Source: Lentzea terrae (lineage in GTDB: Bacteria; Actinomycetota; Actinomycetes; Mycobacteriales; Pseudonocardiaceae). From it: a stretch of 60,636 nt of DNA. Numbering within the stretch: the stretch's first letter is position 1; each line of letters opens with the position of its first letter. The notes below the pieces were generated by a model. It had not been told where the DNA came from, did not search any database, and was given only the letters and a program-made list of their open reading frames with translations. Made by a program: the position numbers and the translations under genes. This document shows positions 42,200 through 50,028 of the stretch, piece by piece. Where the stretch lies: contig NZ_QFWW01000024.1 of NCBI RefSeq assembly GCF_003265345.1, positions 1 to 60,636 on the forward strand, in the 5' to 3' direction.

Positions 42200-42957
42200 T
42201 GAGTGCTCCGGTCTGCGCGCCCGTCTGGGGCCACACGTGGGTCGACCTGCCCGTGCTGCGGTTGCCGATGCCCGGCTCGGAATTGATTCCGTGCGTCAAC
42301 AGCTGTTATGAGGTCCCAGTCGACATCCGGACCCCCGAAGATCCGGTGGAGCGTGCCGTCCACCGGTGGTTTCTGGGCCATCACGGTGCATTTTTGGTCT
42401 GGAGGTTTCTTTCGGCTTCACTCGATCGGTTGATACGCGAGCCTGATTCGCAACTAGTCCGGCTCACTGCGCTTGGATATGACGCGTACTCGGTGATGCT
42501 CGCCTATTCGGGCAGTTGTTCCCGTGACGTGTACGAGGACGTCATCCGGCCGATGATGGTGGCGTTCGACCCGGCGTTCAGCGGGCGGTGGGCACGTGAC
42601 TACGAGCCCCTGCCCGGCCTGCTGCGCCAGGCCCGTACCGCACTGGGGCCCGTGGCGGCCGCACCGCTCTCCTCTGCGAGCAAGGCGAACCTGTTGGCGC
42701 ACATGGAGGTCATGCGCAGGCTCGTGCCCGGCGGCAACTCGCTGCTGCGCGAGTCCGGACGCACGCGCGTGCCCACCACCGACGCCGAGCGCGCCCGGTT
42801 CGACGAGTTCTTCCTCGTCAGCCGGGAGAACGTGTGCGTGAGCCGCTACCGCGCGCACCGCGCCGCCGTCCTGTCCGCCATCGGCCACGACCTCGCGAAA
42901 CACCCGCTGCGGCCCGAGTACACCGACACACTCAGGACGTTCGCCACCCGACTATGA
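42199..42957 (+). CDS. Unrecognised helical protein between ammonia-lyase and O-methyltransferase
   Basis: 252 residues. ATG 42199 overlaps the lyase stop by one base and has GGAGGG at six bases. Mostly helical with notable His/Trp/Arg content: HRWFLGHHGAFLVWRF (residues ~50-65), YEDVIRPMMVAF, VPGGNSLLRESGRTR, FDEFFLVSRENVCVSRYRAHR. No signal peptide or membrane helix. I do not recognise the family with confidence. Given its partners, size and helical nature, a heme-dependent L-tyrosine 3-hydroxylase of the LmbB2/SfmD kind is the alternative I would test first; this is inference, not a sequence match. Confidence 0.75.
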   Translation: MSAPVCAPVWGHTWVDLPVLRLPMPGSELIPCVNSCYEVPVDIRTPEDPVERAVHRWFLGHHGAFLVWRFLSASLDRLIREPDSQLVRLTALGYDAYSVMLAYSGSCSRDVYEDVIRPMMVAFDPAFSGRWARDYEPLPGLLRQARTALGPVAAAPLSSASKANLLAHMEVMRRLVPGGNSLLRESGRTRVPTTDAERARFDEFFLVSRENVCVSRYRAHRAAVLSAIGHDLAKHPLRPEYTDTLRTFATRL

Positions 42958-42970
42958 GAGAAGGCCGCGC

Positions 42971-43627
42971 GTGAACGACTTCAAGACCGTGGTCATGACC
43001 CCGCAGATCTACCAGTACGTGCGCCAGCAGGCAGGCCAGCCGACTGCGGTGCAGGAGAAGCTGATCGCGAGGACGCTGGAGCTCGGTGACTCGGCGGAGA
43101 TGCAGATCCCGCACGAGCAGGCGGTGCTGCTGTCCCTGCTGGTCAAGCTCACCGGCGCGCAGACCGTCGTCGAGGTCGGCACGTACACCGGGTACTCCAC
43201 GCTCGCGTTCGCGCAGGCGCTTCCGCCGCACGGCAAGGTCATCACCTGCGACATCTCCGTCGAGTGGACCGCGATCGCCGAGGAGGCGTGGCAGGCAGCC
43301 GGCGTGCGCGACCGGGTCGACCTGCGCCTCGGCCCGGCCGCGCAGACGCTGGCCGAACTGCCGGACGAGGCGGTCATCGACCTGGTGTTCATCGACGCGG
43401 ACAAGGTCGGGTACGTGCACTACTGGGACCTGCTGGTGCCGCGGGTGCGTCAGGGCGGCCTGCTGCTCGCGGACAACACGCTCTACTACGGCGAGGCGGC
43501 CGACGAGCAGCCCGAGGGCAACGCAGCCGCCATCGACGCGTTCAACAAGTTCGTGCAGCGTGACCCGCGGGTGGAGTCGGTGCTGGTGCCCATCGCGGAC
43601 GGGCTCACGTTCGCCAGGAAGAAGTGA
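42971..43627 (+). CDS. Class I SAM-dependent O-methyltransferase (CCoAOMT-like)
   Basis: 218 residues. VVEVGTYTGYSTLAFAQALP is the SAM motif, ITCDISVEWTAIAEEAW the acidic-loop region, DLVFIDADKVGYVHYWDLL holds metal-binding Asp residues, and LLLADNTLYYGEAAD the second metal/catechol motif. These are the marks of metal-dependent catechol or caffeoyl-CoA O-methyltransferases. GTG 42971 has GAGAGAAGG. It lies 13 bases after the unknown gene and completes the three-gene unit. A catechol substrate would need prior ring hydroxylation, perhaps by the preceding gene product. Confidence 0.92.
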   Translation: MNDFKTVVMTPQIYQYVRQQAGQPTAVQEKLIARTLELGDSAEMQIPHEQAVLLSLLVKLTGAQTVVEVGTYTGYSTLAFAQALPPHGKVITCDISVEWTAIAEEAWQAAGVRDRVDLRLGPAAQTLAELPDEAVIDLVFIDADKVGYVHYWDLLVPRVRQGGLLLADNTLYYGEAADEQPEGNAAAIDAFNKFVQRDPRVESVLVPIADGLTFARKK

Positions 43628-43643
43628 CGACGGTTGGCAGGCA

Positions 43644-43659
43644 TACCGACCGGTCGGTA
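43644..43659. promoter_or_regulatory. Perfect 16-bp palindromic operator (TetR-type)
   Basis: TACCGACCGGTCGGTA is a perfect palindrome 36 bases before the F420 oxidoreductase start. This form is common for TetR repressors in actinobacteria. The TetR gene two genes downstream (44648) is the obvious ligand-controlled regulator of its own operon. Confidence 0.82.
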
Positions 43660-43664
43660 GGGTG

Positions 43665-43689
43665 GCCTCCAAGTGGTCGACTTGGAGGC
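43665..43689 (+). promoter_or_regulatory. Hairpin that pairs away the ribosome-binding site
   Basis: GCCTCCAAG (43665-43673) pairs perfectly with CTTGGAGGC (43681-43689) around a seven-base loop. The 3' arm contains GGAGG (43684-43688), the ribosome-binding site of ATG 43695. If transcribed from upstream, translation of the oxidoreductase would be lowered unless the stem opens. Confidence 0.65.
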
Positions 43690-43694
43690 TTCTC

Positions 43695-44645
43695 ATGGCT
43701 CGTTGGGGAATCACGCTGCCGCTGCTCGGCGTGCCGGTGCTGGAGCACCGCGCGCTGGTGTCCGAGCTCGCCGGGCTCGGCTACACGGACGTGTGGTCGG
43801 CCGAGACGACCGGCACGGACGCGTTCACGCCGCTCGCCCTGGCCGCCCAGTGGTCCTCCGAGCTGCGCTTCGGCCCGGCGATCGCGCCCGTCTACACGCG
43901 CGGACCCGCGACGCTGGCGATGACCGCGGCGACGCTGGCTGAGGTGACCGGCGGCCGGTTCGTGCTGGGCATCGGCTCGTCGTCGCCCGCGATCGTGCAG
44001 CGCTGGAACGCCATCCCGTTCGAGGAGCCGTTCAAGCGGACCCGCGACACGCTGCGCTTCCTCAAGGCCGCGCTGGCGGGCGAGAAGGTCACCGCCGAGT
44101 ACGACACCTTCAAGGTGTCGGGCTTCAAGCTGGAGCGCCCGCCCGCCGAGAAGGTGCCGATCATGCTCGCGGCGCTGCGGCCGAACATGCTGCGGCTGGC
44201 GGGCCGTGAGGCGGACGGCGCGATCACCAACTGGCTGGCCGCGACCGACGTGGCGCAGGTGCGGGAGGAGCTCGGCGACTCGGAGCTGGCCGCGCGGATC
44301 TTCGTGTGCCCGACCGAGGACGCCGATGCCGCACGGGCGCTGGGACGCATGCTGATCAGCACGTACCTGACCGTGCCCGCCTATGCGGCGTTCCACGACT
44401 GGCTGGGCCGCGGCGAGGCGCTGCGCCCGATGCACGAGGCGTGGGCTGCGGGCGACCGCAAGGCCGCGTCGAAGGCGATCCCGGACGAGGTCGTGGACGC
44501 GCTGATCGTGCACGGTTCGCTGGACGAGTGCCGCGCCCGCGTCGCCGAGTACCAGAACGCCGGCGTCGACACCCCGATCATCGCGCTGCTCCCGACCGGT
44601 GGCGACCAGATCGCGCAGGTACGCGCACTGGCGCCGAAGGCCTAG
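43695..44645 (+). CDS. LLM-class F420-dependent oxidoreductase
   Basis: 316 residues. Luciferase-like monooxygenase fold: RWGITLPLLGVPVLEHRALVSELAGLGY, then YTDVWSAETTGTDAFTPLALAA, LRFGPAIAPVYTRGPATLAMTAATL and GRFVLGIGSSSPAIVQRWNAIPF, the pattern of actinobacterial F420-dependent reductases. GREADGAITNWLA and PIIALLP fit as well. Would use reduced or oxidised F420 on an unknown organic substrate in the cytoplasm. ATG 43695 has GGAGG at six bases, held in a hairpin. Two bases separate it from the TetR gene, so the pair is one operon. Confidence 0.9.
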   Translation: MARWGITLPLLGVPVLEHRALVSELAGLGYTDVWSAETTGTDAFTPLALAAQWSSELRFGPAIAPVYTRGPATLAMTAATLAEVTGGRFVLGIGSSSPAIVQRWNAIPFEEPFKRTRDTLRFLKAALAGEKVTAEYDTFKVSGFKLERPPAEKVPIMLAALRPNMLRLAGREADGAITNWLAATDVAQVREELGDSELAARIFVCPTEDADAARALGRMLISTYLTVPAYAAFHDWLGRGEALRPMHEAWAAGDRKAASKAIPDEVVDALIVHGSLDECRARVAEYQNAGVDTPIIALLPTGGDQIAQVRALAPKA

Positions 44646-44647
44646 CC

Positions 44648-45229
44648 GTGGCCGGCGCGACCGAGCAGAAGATCATCGACGCGGCCGTGCGGCTGTTCGC
44701 GTCGCAGGGCTACGACGCGACCTCCGTGCAGGAGATCGTCACGGCCGCGCAGGTGACCAAAGGCGCGCTGTACCACTACTTCCGCGCGAAGGACGACCTG
44801 CTCTTCGAGATCTACCGGCAGCTGATCACGTCCCAGTCGGCCGACATGGACCGGATCATCGCGCTCGGGCTGTCCGCCGCGGACACGGTCCGGGAGATCC
44901 TGGTCTCGCTGGTGGTCTCGACGGCCGAACGGGTCGACGAGACCGCCGTGTTCGTGCGGGAGCTGCACCGGCTCGGCGAGGACCGGATGACCGAGTTCCG
45001 CGCCGAGCGCCGCCGATACCACGAGACGTTCCGCGCGGTGATCGAGAAGGGGCAGGCCGACGGGGAGTTCAGCTCTGCCGTGCCCGCGGACACCGTGGTG
45101 CGGATCGCGCTGGGCGTCGTGAACCAGCTGCCCATCTGGTACCGGCCGGACGGTGCGAAGCCGCCCGCCGAGCTGGCCGGGGAGATCGCGGACTTCGTGC
45201 TCGCCGGGCTGGGTCCGACCGTCCGGTAA
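44648..45229 (+). CDS. TetR/AcrR family regulator, F420-oxidoreductase operon
   Basis: 193 residues. HTH: KIIDAAVRLFASQGYDATSVQEIVTAAQVTKGALYHYFRAKDDLLFEIY, a textbook TetR_N with the GALYHYF recognition helix. The C-terminal domain includes FVRELHRLGEDRMTEFRAERR and resembles the fatty-acid/CoA-responsive KstR-like group. GTG 44648 has GAAGG at seven bases and lies two bases after the oxidoreductase stop. It probably binds the 16-bp palindrome at 43644. Confidence 0.9.
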   Translation: MAGATEQKIIDAAVRLFASQGYDATSVQEIVTAAQVTKGALYHYFRAKDDLLFEIYRQLITSQSADMDRIIALGLSAADTVREILVSLVVSTAERVDETAVFVRELHRLGEDRMTEFRAERRRYHETFRAVIEKGQADGEFSSAVPADTVVRIALGVVNQLPIWYRPDGAKPPAELAGEIADFVLAGLGPTVR

Positions 45230-45272
45230 CAGCAGGCGACAGAAGATCGACCTCCCCGGTGAGGGGGTCTTC

Positions 45273-45779
45273 ATGTCGCACGAACCATCCGAGTACGGCG
45301 TCGCGCCACCGCTGCACGAGATGCCGCGGTCGCCGAAGTGGCCGTGGGTGCTGTTGCTCGTCGCGGCGCTGCTGGTCGTCGGCGGACTCGCGTTCGGCAA
45401 CCACGTGTCGAGCATGCTCGAGCGGACCTTCGCCGAGCAGCAGGAGCCCGCCGGCCCACCTCCGCCGCCCCCGCTGCCCGAGCAGACGCCGCCGGTGCCG
45501 GGCAAACGTGTGGTCGTGTTCGAGGTGACCGGCACCGGCACGGCGTTCAACATCACCGCGACCGTCGGTGCGTCCGTGCACAACGAGTCGAGCGTGCGAC
45601 TGCCGTGGGCCAGGACCGTCGAGGTGCCGGCCGACCAGCTCGCCAAGTCGGTGATGCTGGTCGTGGTCGCCGGTCCCGACGGCACCGAGGTGCACGGCAA
45701 GTACACGGTCGACGGCACGACTGTCCGCGAGGGCAAGGCTTCCGGGCCCTACGGGGTGCTGACGATCACCGATTCCTGA
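45273..45779 (+). CDS. MmpS-like membrane-anchored protein
   Basis: 168 residues. ATG 45273 has GAGGGGG at five bases. Cytoplasmic N-terminus, one membrane helix (KWPWVLLLVAALLVVGGLAFG), a Pro-rich linker (PPPPPPLPEQTPP), and a C-terminal beta-rich domain with VVFEVTGTGTAFNITATVG and LPWARTVEVPADQLAKSV. This is the layout of MmpS transport-accessory proteins, which partner RND lipid exporters in mycobacteria; no mmpL gene is adjacent. Last 14 bases overlap the convergent peroxiredoxin gene. Confidence 0.75.
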   Translation: MSHEPSEYGVAPPLHEMPRSPKWPWVLLLVAALLVVGGLAFGNHVSSMLERTFAEQQEPAGPPPPPPLPEQTPPVPGKRVVVFEVTGTGTAFNITATVGASVHNESSVRLPWARTVEVPADQLAKSVMLVVVAGPDGTEVHGKYTVDGTTVREGKASGPYGVLTITDS

Positions 45780-46215
45780 GGGTCGCCAGCGCCTTGTCCG
45801 CGTGCGAGTTCATGGAGAACTCGCTCTTGATCACCTCGATGATCTCGCGGTCCGTGTCGATGACGAACGTGTGCCGCTTGACCGGGATCGGCCCGAACCG
45901 GCGCTTCACGCCGAACTGCTCGGCCACCTCGCCGTCGACGTCGGACAGCAGCGGGTAGTCGAAGTTGTTCAGCTCCGCGAACTGCTTCTGCTTCGCCACG
46001 TCGTCGGTCGATATGCCGACGCGCTGGGCGTTGACCTCGGCGAACTCCGCGGCGAGGTCGCGGAAGTGGCAGCTCTGCGCGGTGCAGCCGGCCGTCATCG
46101 CGGCGGGGTAGAAGAAGAGCACGACCGGGCCGTTCTCCAGGAGTTCGGAGAGCTTGCGGTCGGTGCCGTCCTGGTCGGGCAGGACGAAGTCGGGGGCGAG
46201 GTCGCCGGGCTTCAT
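45766..46215 (-). CDS. bcp: Peroxiredoxin (BCP/PrxQ type)
   Basis: 149 residues. PVVLFFYPAAMTAGCTAQSCHF holds the peroxidatic Cys in the TxGC context and a second Cys five residues later, the PrxQ/BCP alpha2 pattern in which both Cys form an intramolecular disulfide. The N-terminus MKPGDLAPDFVLPDQDG is typical. It reduces peroxides in the cytoplasm using thioredoxin-type reductants. ATG 46215 has GGAG. Divergent from the LacI gene with only 23 bp between starts. Confidence 0.9.
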   Translation of the reverse strand: MKPGDLAPDFVLPDQDGTDRKLSELLENGPVVLFFYPAAMTAGCTAQSCHFRDLAAEFAEVNAQRVGISTDDVAKQKQFAELNNFDYPLLSDVDGEVAEQFGVKRRFGPIPVKRHTFVIDTDREIIEVIKSEFSMNSHADKALATLRNR

Positions 46216-46225
46216 GGATCTCCAA

Positions 46226-46231
46226 TACGCT
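46226..46231 (+). promoter_or_regulatory. -10 box (TACGCT) for leaderless LacI gene
   Basis: TACGCT ends seven bases before GTG 46239, inside the 23-bp gap between divergent starts. There is no room for an untranslated leader, so leaderless transcription is likely. Confidence 0.5.
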
Positions 46232-46238
46232 CGGAACC

Positions 46239-47159
46239 GTGACCAGCATGTCCGATGTGGCCAAGGCTGCAGGGGTGTCCGCTGCGACCGTATCGCGGGC
46301 CCTGCGCGGCGAACCGGGCGTGTCCGAGGCGACGCGGCAGCACGTGAGCGAGGTCGCACGGCGGATGAAGTACGCCATCGCGCGCGACGCCTCGTCGTTG
46401 GCCGGCGGGCGCCGGTATGCGATCGCGGTGCTGACTTCCGAGGTCAACCCGGTGCTGGCGGGCGCGGAGGGCGCGTTGCGGCAGGCCGGTTACGACGTGC
46501 TGCTCTACGTGCTCGCCGACGAGAGCGCCAGGGAGAAGTTCTTCGACGAGCTGCCGCTGGGGCGCCGGGTCGACGGAGTGCTGCTTCTGTCCATGTCTTT
46601 GACAGAAGGCGAACAGGCCGCGCTGGAGTCGCTCGAGGTCCCGCACATCACCGTCGACGACGCCGATCTCCGGCGTGCCCTGCGCACGGCGGTCGAGCAT
46701 CTGCTCGCCCTCGGTCATCACGACGTGGCGCTGGTGCTGTCCGACGGCGTCGACGAGTCGTACGACGAGATCCTGATCGAGGCCGGGCTCGAGGTGCGTC
46801 CGGAGTGGACGGTCTGGTGCTCGCCGACCGTCGACGGCGGCGAGCAGGTGGTCGACGTGCTGCTCGACGGCGAACGTCTGCCCACGGCCGTGATCAGCTC
46901 GAACGGCGCGGCGGCGCTCGGCATCTACCTCCGAGTGCAACGCGACGGGCGCACGGTGCCGGACGATCTCTCGATCGTGTCGCTGGACGGGCAGGAGCTC
47001 ACTCGCGTCGTGGGGCTCACTGCCGTCGAGGGCGCGGCGAAGGAGCAGGGGGAGCGGGCGGTCGCCGACCTGTTCACGTTGATCAGGGGCGGCGAGATCG
47101 AGCCGGCCGACCACCCGGTGCGGCTGGTCGTGCGCAACTCCAGCGGTCCGGTCGCCTGA
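46239..47159 (+). CDS. LacI-family transcriptional regulator
   Basis: 306 residues. SMSDVAKAAGVSAATVSRALRG is the LacI HTH and hinge start; ARRMKYAIARDASSLAGG leads to the periplasmic-binding-protein-like sensor (AIAVLTSEVNPVLAGAEGAL; VDDADLRRALRTAVEHLLALGHHDVALV; AVISSNGAAALGIYLRVQ). Somewhat short for the family (usually ~330-345). GTG 46239 fits a leaderless start; ATG 46248 would also begin properly. Close to sugar-metabolism genes (MalQ, GlgX, TreY downstream), which it may control. Confidence 0.9.
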   Translation: MTSMSDVAKAAGVSAATVSRALRGEPGVSEATRQHVSEVARRMKYAIARDASSLAGGRRYAIAVLTSEVNPVLAGAEGALRQAGYDVLLYVLADESAREKFFDELPLGRRVDGVLLLSMSLTEGEQAALESLEVPHITVDDADLRRALRTAVEHLLALGHHDVALVLSDGVDESYDEILIEAGLEVRPEWTVWCSPTVDGGEQVVDVLLDGERLPTAVISSNGAAALGIYLRVQRDGRTVPDDLSIVSLDGQELTRVVGLTAVEGAAKEQGERAVADLFTLIRGGEIEPADHPVRLVVRNSSGPVA

Positions 47160-47160
47160 G

Positions 47161-47166
47161 TAGGGT
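47161..47166 (+). promoter_or_regulatory. -10 box (TAGGGT) for leaderless RidA gene
   Basis: TAGGGT begins two bases after the LacI stop and ends seven bases before ATG 47174. No Shine-Dalgarno sequence is present, so the RidA gene probably has its own leaderless promoter. Confidence 0.55.
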
Positions 47167-47173
47167 TCAGCGC

Positions 47174-47599
47174 ATGCCCGCCGAAGATCGCCTGACCGAA
47201 CTGCCCGCGCTGCCCACGACCCCTGGCTACGCCCACGCGGTGGCGGTCACCGGGAAGATCGCCTTCATCTCCGGCCAGGTCGCGGTCGACGCCCAGGGCT
47301 GTGTCGTCGGGGTCGACGACCTGGGCGCGCAGACGCGGCAGGCGCTGGGCAACCTTCATCACGTGATCAAAAACCTCGGCGCCGACTGGTCGGATGTCAT
47401 CAAGTTCACCTGGTACGTCCTTGATGCGTCGGAGGTGCAGACCATTCGTGATGTCCGGGACGAGATTTTGCGGCCCGCGCTGGGCGAAGTGCACAACCCG
47501 GCCAGCACGTTGGTTCAGGTCGCCGCGTTGTTCGGACCCGATTTTCTGGTCGAGGTCGAAGCGGTCGTGGCGATTCCCGCAGAAGCATCGGATGTTTAG
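47174..47599 (+). CDS. RidA/YjgF family protein
   Basis: 141 residues. GYAHAVAVTGKIAFISGQVAVDAQG, the central QTRQALGNLHHVIKNLGADWSDVIKFTWYV and HNPASTLVQVAALFGPDFLVEVEAVV match the trimeric RidA fold. The conserved Arg that binds the carboxylate in true RidA enamine deaminases (in the P-x-R motif) appears replaced in HNPASTLV, so a different ligand is possible. Cytoplasmic. A 104-bp gap with a MalQ -10 box follows. Confidence 0.88.
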   Translation: MPAEDRLTELPALPTTPGYAHAVAVTGKIAFISGQVAVDAQGCVVGVDDLGAQTRQALGNLHHVIKNLGADWSDVIKFTWYVLDASEVQTIRDVRDEILRPALGEVHNPASTLVQVAALFGPDFLVEVEAVVAIPAEASDV

Positions 47600-47691
47600 T
47601 CAAAAGCACCGAGAGCGGGTGTCTCGACCGGCCTGCACCCTTCGGGTGACCAGGGACCATTTGCTCTGGTAATAAGCACCGAGCTGTGACA

Positions 47692-47697
47692 TAGCTT
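47692..47697 (+). promoter_or_regulatory. -10 box (TAGCTT) for leaderless malQ
   Basis: TAGCTT ends six bases before GTG 47704, with no Shine-Dalgarno sequence between. Another leaderless-type start. Confidence 0.5.
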
Positions 47698-47703
47698 GTA
47701 CCC

Positions 47704-49518
47704 GTGGAGGAGTTGGTGGCGCGGCTGGCGGACGCCTGGGGCGTTGCCACTCGGTACGAGAACGCGGACCAGCAAGAGGTCACCGTCGACACCGAGGTCG
47801 TCGTCGAGGTCCTCGCCCAGTTCGGCGTCGACGCGTCCACTGAGGACTCCGTCGCCCGCGAGCTCGCGTTGGTCGAGCAACGCCGCGCTGAACGCGTCCT
47901 CCCGCCCACGATCGTGATCCGCGAGTACGAGACGTACGACCTGCGCGGCCCGGCCACGGTCTTTTTGGAGGACGGCACCTCCTTCGACGTCGAACGGCAC
48001 CTGCCGGACTCGCTGCCGCTCGGCTGGCACCGGGTGGAGACGTCGTCGCAGAGCATCACGCTGGCCGTCGCGCCCAGGACGTTGCCGGACGTGCCGCACA
48101 CCTGGGGCTGGATGCTGCAGCTCTACGCGGCGCGCTCGAAGGACTCGTGGGGCATGGGCGACTTCGCCGACCTCGCGACGATCGCCCGGCGTTCCGCGCT
48201 GGAACTCGATGCGGGCGTGGTCCTGGTCAACCCGGTGCAGGCGCCGTCGCTCACACACCCGGTCGAGCGCTCGCCGTACTCGCCGACCAGCCGCCGGTTC
48301 GCGAACCCGCTGTACCTGCGGATCACCGACACCGCGGAGTTCCTGCAGGCCTGCCCGCGCACCCGGCAGCTCATCCGCGACCTCCGGCCGGAGAACCAGG
48401 AACTGATCGACTACGACGCGATCTGGGACGCCAAGCGGCAGGCCCTGGAGCTGTTGTTCCCCGGCGGCGACGTCGAGATGGACTCCGATCTCCGCGCGTT
48501 CGCGACTTACTGCGCGCTGGCTGAGCGTTATGGCAAGGACTGGCGCGAGTGGCCGGCCGACCGCGATGACGCGCCGGCCGAACGAGTCGCCTTCCACGCC
48601 TGGGTCCAGCACCTCTGCACCCGTCAGCTGCAGGACGTCCGGCTCGCCGCGCACGAGGCCGGCATGGCCGTCGGCGTCATCCACGACCTGCCGGTGGGCG
48701 TCTCGCCGGGTGGCGCGGACACGTTCGCCGACCCGGACGTCTTCGCCATCGACGTCACGGTCGGTGCGCCGCCGGACGCGTTCAGCGCCGACGGCCAGGG
48801 CTGGGGCCTGCCGCCGTGGCGCCCCGACAAGCTCGCCGAGACCGGCTACCGGCCGTTCCGCCAGGTGCTGCGCAGCGTCCTGAAGCACGCCGACGGCATC
48901 CGCATCGACCACGTCGCGGGCCTGTGGCGGCTCTGGTGGATCCCGCCGGGCGAGCCGCCGTCACGCGGCACCTACGTCTACTACGACGCCGACGCGATGC
49001 TCGGCGTGCTCGCACTGGAGGCCTACCGAGCCGGCGCGGTCGTGGTCGGCGAGGACCTCGGCACGGTCGAGCCGGTCGTCACGAAGACGTTGCAGGAGAA
49101 CGGCATGCTCACCAGCGCCGTCCTGTACTTCCAGCGCGACTACTACGCTCCCGGCCACCCGCTGATCCCGCCGACGCAGTGGAACCCGCGCGCGATGGCC
49201 AGCATCTCCACCCACGATCTCCCGACCGCGGCGACGTTCTTCGCCGGTCCGGACGGCCCGGATTTCGACGCGTTGATGCGCGCAGAGGGCATCAACCCCG
49301 GCGACCGGGTCGCGGGCGCCCACGAGTTGCTCGCGCAGGCACCCTGCGCGTTGGTCCTGACTTCACCTCAGGACGCTCTGCGGGAAACCCGGCAGCCCAA
49401 CGTGCCGGGCACGATCGACGAGCACCCGAACTGGCGAATTCCCCTGCCCGTGGCGTTGGACGACTTCTTCCCACGAGTCCGCGACATCACCCGTCCGCTG
49501 CGCGGTCGAAATAGATGA
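47704..49518 (+). CDS. malQ: 4-alpha-glucanotransferase (amylomaltase, GH77)
   Basis: 604 residues. GH77 features: SWGMGDFADLATIA, NPVQAPSLTHPVERSPYSPTSRRFANPLY, IHDLPVGVSPGGADTF, then GIRIDHVAGLWRLWWIPPG (catalytic Asp nucleophile), GEDLGTVEP (catalytic Glu) and SISTHDLPTAATFF. The N-terminal ~120 residues are the extra domain seen in actinobacterial MalQ. Transfers alpha-1,4-glucan segments between chains in the cytoplasm; works together with GlgX and TreY nearby in glycogen/maltodextrin turnover. GTG 47704 has a TAGCTT box just upstream and no ribosome-binding site. Confidence 0.93.
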   Translation: MEELVARLADAWGVATRYENADQQEVTVDTEVVVEVLAQFGVDASTEDSVARELALVEQRRAERVLPPTIVIREYETYDLRGPATVFLEDGTSFDVERHLPDSLPLGWHRVETSSQSITLAVAPRTLPDVPHTWGWMLQLYAARSKDSWGMGDFADLATIARRSALELDAGVVLVNPVQAPSLTHPVERSPYSPTSRRFANPLYLRITDTAEFLQACPRTRQLIRDLRPENQELIDYDAIWDAKRQALELLFPGGDVEMDSDLRAFATYCALAERYGKDWREWPADRDDAPAERVAFHAWVQHLCTRQLQDVRLAAHEAGMAVGVIHDLPVGVSPGGADTFADPDVFAIDVTVGAPPDAFSADGQGWGLPPWRPDKLAETGYRPFRQVLRSVLKHADGIRIDHVAGLWRLWWIPPGEPPSRGTYVYYDADAMLGVLALEAYRAGAVVVGEDLGTVEPVVTKTLQENGMLTSAVLYFQRDYYAPGHPLIPPTQWNPRAMASISTHDLPTAATFFAGPDGPDFDALMRAEGINPGDRVAGAHELLAQAPCALVLTSPQDALRETRQPNVPGTIDEHPNWRIPLPVALDDFFPRVRDITRPLRGRNR

Positions 49519-49533
49519 AACTTCCACGTAACG

Positions 49534-49579
49534 GCAGGTCACGCACCTGCGGAGTACTGTAAGGCCGTCACCCGACGGC
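49534..49579 (+). terminator. Paired hairpins after malQ
   Basis: GCAGGT/ACCTGC (49534-49550, loop of five) and GCCGTC/GACGGC (49564-49579, loop of four) stand in tandem. The first may terminate malQ. TACTGT (49555-49560) between them could be the -10 box of the following small gene, putting the second hairpin into its leader. Confidence 0.4.
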
Positions 49580-49611
49580 GGACGACGAACGTTTTGGAGG
49601 TGGCGTACCAG

Positions 49612-49914
49612 ATGAGCTCAGCCGTGAGCACGCGGAACCCAACCGGCGTGCTTGAACTGGCCGTCGAGCAGGTGCTCGCTTCGGTGAGACCGGCCGCACT
49701 CGGCGACCCGGTGGTCGGGGCACGGCGCGCGGAGGAATCCCTGCGTGAAGCGCTGCGGGACGCAGGACCCGTGGACGACAACATCGCCCTGCAGCACGCG
49801 CTGGCTTGTGCGGAGGCTGCTTGTGAGCACTTGAAGTACGTGGAGATCCAGGAAGCACGCACGTTGCTCACGGCCGCACGTGCGCAACTCGTGCTGGCAC
49901 ACGAAGGAGTATGA
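49612..49914 (+). CDS. Small helical protein of unknown function
   Basis: 100 residues. ATG 49612 has GGAGG (49596-49600) eleven bases upstream; GTG 49600 or TTG 49594 are possible starts. Predicted mostly helical: TGVLELAVEQVLASVRP, GARRAEESLREALRDAG, NIALQHALACAEAACEHLKYVEIQEARTLLTAA. No signal, no membrane segment, no family I recognise. Isolated between malQ and the TnpB gene. Confidence 0.65.
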   Translation: MSSAVSTRNPTGVLELAVEQVLASVRPAALGDPVVGARRAEESLREALRDAGPVDDNIALQHALACAEAACEHLKYVEIQEARTLLTAARAQLVLAHEGV

Positions 49915-50022
49915 CTGCAACCGGTAGTCGCCAGTCGGTGACGATCACACGTTCGACTTAAGCCGCTCCCACCCTCGTGAGAACCTTCGAGTAATGGGCC
50001 CAAATTTGTCGGTGCCCGCTCG

Positions 50023-50028
50023 TAGGGT
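50023..50028 (+). promoter_or_regulatory. -10 box (TAGGGT) for leaderless tnpB
   Basis: TAGGGT ends six bases before GTG 50035. The same hexamer and spacing occur before the RidA gene. Confidence 0.45.
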
